Below are positions 6,348 to 8,641 of a stretch of DNA of 8,641 bases, piece by piece. Under the pieces are notes generated by a model. It saw only the letters and a list, made by a program, of their open reading frames with translations. It did no database searches and was not told where the DNA came from. The stretch lies in assembly GCA_023265735.1 (NCBI GenBank), contig JAHFSN010000060.1, positions 1 through 8,641 of the forward strand, read 5' to 3'. The translations under genes were made by a program, and so were the position numbers. The stretch's first letter is position 1. Each line of letters begins with the position of its first letter. This stretch comes from Spirochaetaceae bacterium. Its GTDB lineage: Bacteria; Spirochaetota; Spirochaetia; JABEVK01.

Positions 6348-7655
6348 CTAGATCTTCTGATACACCGACCAAATCTCGTTGCCCACAGGCTTCCACTCGG
6401 GGTGCTCAAGTCTTTCGTTCGTCCCCAGGACAAGAAAACCCCCGGGACGAACCTTCTCCGAGATTTCGGTCATCACCTTCTCCTGATCGGAAGGCTTCAA
6501 GAACGAGATCACGTCTCGGACCACCGCCAAATGCACCTCGGCCAACGGGTTAGGATGGTTCAGGTCATGAAATTCAAAAACAATGTGCGCCTTGAGGTCG
6601 GACCCGAATTGCAACCCGTTCTTGGACTCGACGGTGAACTCCCTCCAGGACTTTTCCACTTCGCTGTCTTCCAGAATCAGACTGGGCGCCGTGGAGATGT
6701 TCAGGAGGTCATTGTCGCTGGCCCAAATCTTGTAGCCCTTTCCCGAAAACGACCTTTCAAACAGAACGGCCAGACTGTACGATTCATAGCCGCGCCCGCA
6801 ACCTGGATTCCAGACTACCACGGACGAGGCATCAAAGGACAGGATTTTGGCAAGAGATTCAATGGCTTCTGTCGTCCATAGCCGACCGGAATGAGGAGAG
6901 TCGAAAGCGTCGAGGAACTCGTCCGCCTCGTCCTTCTGGGTGAGCTGAAAGTCGAGCCCCCGGGCCTTTCGAGATTTTTTCCATTCCACCAAGCGGCTGG
7001 AAACCCAGTCACGGTTGAGGGGAGTCATGTGGAACTGTCCAAAGGCCGCCAGGGTCTCCCCGACAAACTTCAAATCAAGCGGGAGCTCAGGCTCACCGGG
7101 GGCCGCCGCCTCGACCTCTTCGGCGGCCTGTTCAGGCTTGGCCAGGGGAGCGGCCTCGGGGACATCCTCGGGTTCTCCAAAGATCCTGTCAACGTCAAGG
7201 ATGATGTAAAGCCTTCCCGCGTTCTCGACCACACCGTTAATGTACTTGATGTTGATATCGCCGAAGATGGGGTGAGGGGGCTGGATGGACTCGGAGGCGA
7301 AACCCACCACCTTCTCGATCGTATCCACGACGACTCCCAGGACCAGGGAATCGAGCCGCAGAATGACGATGTTCTCTTGGCTCTCTTTGTCTTTCGTCTC
7401 GGCCGGAAGGTTGAACATCGTCCGGAGGTCGATGATGGGGATGATGTCGCCGCGCAGGTTGTCGACACCGCGCACATAGATGGGCGTATTGGGAACCTTG
7501 GTGAAGTTCCCGGCCTTCCGGATCTCCTTCACCTTGAGGATGTCGATTCCATAGTCTTTTCCGGCCAAGGTGAAGGAAATCATCTTGAAGTCGACTTTTG
7601 TCAGGTGCTCGGTTTCCTTCAGGCCTTTTGCCAGCTCAATATTAGGTGTACTCAT
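6348..7655 (-). CDS. cheW: CheW adaptor fused to a degenerate CheR-like domain
   Basis: Complete 435-residue fusion. Residues about 22-160 are a full CheW domain (ISFTLAGKDYGIDILKVKEI, then VRGVDNLRGDIIPIIDLR and a C-terminal LYIILDVDRIF strand), which couples CheA to chemoreceptors. A linker rich in Ala, Glu and Pro follows (about 161-193). Residues about 200-435 resemble the CheR methyltransferase: VWNPGCGRGYESYSLA (281-296) matches the S-adenosylmethionine loop, ASDND (312-316) the acidic loop, RDVISFL (380-386) the usual RNVLIYF, and GTNERL (411-416) the usual GHSESL. Several of these differ from active CheR, so receptor methylation is doubtful. CheW-CheR-like fusions are described in spirochaetal F2 arrays, where the extra domain has an architectural role. 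AGGAAG (7661-7666) lies 5 bases upstream of the ATG and overlaps the cheA stop. Confidence 0.9.
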   Translation of the reverse strand: MSTPNIELAKGLKETEHLTKVDFKMISFTLAGKDYGIDILKVKEIRKAGNFTKVPNTPIYVRGVDNLRGDIIPIIDLRTMFNLPAETKDKESQENIVILRLDSLVLGVVVDTIEKVVGFASESIQPPHPIFGDINIKYINGVVENAGRLYIILDVDRIFGEPEDVPEAAPLAKPEQAAEEVEAAAPGEPELPLDLKFVGETLAAFGQFHMTPLNRDWVSSRLVEWKKSRKARGLDFQLTQKDEADEFLDAFDSPHSGRLWTTEAIESLAKILSFDASSVVVWNPGCGRGYESYSLAVLFERSFSGKGYKIWASDNDLLNISTAPSLILEDSEVEKSWREFTVESKNGLQFGSDLKAHIVFEFHDLNHPNPLAEVHLAVVRDVISFLKPSDQEKVMTEISEKVRPGGFLVLGTNERLEHPEWKPVGNEIWSVYQKI

Positions 7656-7664
7656 GGGGACTTC

Positions 7665-8641
7665 CTATCGGGTACGGCTTTCCCGGCGTTGCCGTTCGGC
7701 CCGCTCGTTTCGCATGCCCAGGTCGAGCAACTGACTCACGTCGATGATCAAGCTGACCTTTCCATCTCCCAGGATAGTCGCACCGGCAATGCCAGGAGAA
7801 GCCGTGTAGCGGTCCTTGAGGGGTTTGATGACCACGTCTTCCTCTCCAATGAGGGAATCGACGATCAATCCCATCTTCTTGTCACCGCTGCCCACGACGA
7901 CGACGTAGTGGTAGCCGCTCACCTCGTCCGAGGGGATACCGAACAGCCGGTTGAGCCGCAACAGGGAAATGACGTCCTTTCGGACATTGAAGACCTCGTA
8001 GTTGTCGATGACCTTGATCTCAGACGGTTTGATCCGGTGGCTGTCCACCACTGAAGTGATCGGGATCGCGTAGACTTCGGCTCCCACCCGGACCAGCAGG
8101 CCCTGGATGATCGCCAGGGTCAGGGGCAACCGGATGGTGTACTTGGTGCCCTTTCCGCGCTCAGACCAGATGCTCACCGTGCCGTTGAGCTTCTCGACCT
8201 GCTTGCGCACCACATCGAGGCCCACGCCTCGTCCGGAGATGTTGGTGATGGACGCGGCGGTCGAGAACCCAGGTTCAAAAATCAGATTGAAGGCTTCCAC
8301 ATCGCTCAGAACTTTGCTGGGATGGATCAGGCCCTTGTCGATGGCCTTCTTCTTCACAGCCTCGACGTCAATTCCGTTGCCGTCATCACCGATCTCGATG
8401 ATGATCATGTTCCCTTCGTTGCGGGCGGCCATCAGGACCTGACCTTCCTCGGGCTTGCCGGCCTCTCGCCGCCGCTCCGGGGACTCCACGCCATGGTCGA
8501 TGGCATTGCGAACGCAGTGAATCAGAGGATCCAAGAGGTCTTCGATGACTGACTTGTCGAGCTCAGTGTCCTCTCCCTCAATCACAAGATTGATCTTCTT
8601 GTTCAGTGTCTTGGAAAGGTCACGGACCAACCGGGGGAACC
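7665..8641 (-). CDS. cheA: Chemotaxis histidine kinase CheA, C-terminal portion
   Basis: About 324 C-terminal residues are visible; the reading frame stays open through the right edge, so the N-terminal P1-P3 domains lie outside. The fragment opens with FPRLVRDLSK, typical of the start of the P4 ATPase domain. The GHKL boxes follow: N box CVRNAIDHG, G1 DDGNGID, F box FEPGFSTA and G2 SGRGVGLDVV, all intact, so ATP binding is expected. After TKYTIRLPLTLAIIQ comes the P5 CheW-like domain (GLLVRVGAEVYAIPITSVV to the VSLIIDVSQLL strand), which docks on CheW and receptors. A short basic tail (RNERAERQRRESRTR) ends the protein. A TTG at 8628-8630 reads as an internal Leu inside the conserved domain and is not the true start. 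The stop lies 9 bases before the CheW-CheR start. Confidence 0.95.
   Translation of the reverse strand, partial: FPRLVRDLSKTLNKKINLVIEGEDTELDKSVIEDLLDPLIHCVRNAIDHGVESPERRREAGKPEEGQVLMAARNEGNMIIIEIGDDGNGIDVEAVKKKAIDKGLIHPSKVLSDVEAFNLIFEPGFSTAASITNISGRGVGLDVVRKQVEKLNGTVSIWSERGKGTKYTIRLPLTLAIIQGLLVRVGAEVYAIPITSVVDSHRIKPSEIKVIDNYEVFNVRKDVISLLRLNRLFGIPSDEVSGYHYVVVVGSGDKKMGLIVDSLIGEEDVVIKPLKDRYTASPGIAGATILGDGKVSLIIDVSQLLDLGMRNERAERQRRESRTR

Noticed and set aside
6891..8054. Long open frame (387 codons) on the plus strand opposite cheWR and cheA
   Set aside because: It is the antisense shadow of two well-identified chemotaxis genes; it is rich in Asp, His and Val as expected from complementing their codons and has no domain signature.
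8628..8630. TTG as the start codon of the histidine kinase
   Set aside because: The codon falls inside the conserved FPRLVRDLSK segment, and the frame is open to the window edge, so cheA is truncated by the window and does not start here.

Overview
The window carries ordinary bacterial chromosomal genes of moderately high G+C content, and almost every base is accounted for. The best guess at the source is a spirochaete of the Spirochaeta/Treponema type. The reason is the chemotaxis block cheA - cheW fused to a CheR-like domain - cheX - cheY, an arrangement known from spirochaetes (the F2 chemotaxis class). This is an inference from gene order and domain fusion; no ribosomal RNA or other phylogenetic marker is present.

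Right part (about 5400-8641, minus strand): a tightly packed chemotaxis operon. It runs from the C-terminal portion of the CheA histidine kinase (cut by the window edge) through a CheW adaptor fused to a degenerate CheR methyltransferase-like domain, then the CheX phosphatase, then a CheY response regulator. Shine-Dalgarno sequences overlap or directly follow upstream stop codons. CheA phosphorylates CheY, CheW-CheR couples CheA to receptors, and CheX resets CheY. No cheB or conventional cheR is visible.

Middle (about 3444-5404, minus strand): a tRNA-Val(GAC) gene with its own promoter-like sequence; then a secreted protein with two LysM domains and an M23/LytM domain lacking all metal ligands; then an RpoS-like group 2 sigma factor behind a good sigma-70-type promoter. 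The pair of degenerate LysM-LytM protein followed by RpoS-like sigma factor copies the nlpD-rpoS arrangement of proteobacteria.

Left part (1-3447): a stand-alone NOP2/Sun-family RNA m5C methyltransferase on the plus strand converges on the sigma gene, the two stop codons sharing one CTAG. Divergent from it, on the minus strand, are a HAD-family phosphatase, a PgcA-type phosphohexomutase and the first 38 codons of a DnaQ-like 3'-5' exonuclease. The last two overlap by four bases.

No insertion sequence, prophage, CRISPR array or large repeat was seen, and there is no gene-free stretch longer than 300 bases. I found no strong case for a wholly new system. The points worth a second look are the degenerate CheW-CheR fusion, the nlpD-rpoS-like pair outside its usual phyla, the tRNA placed between cheY and that pair, and the shared-stop convergent genes.
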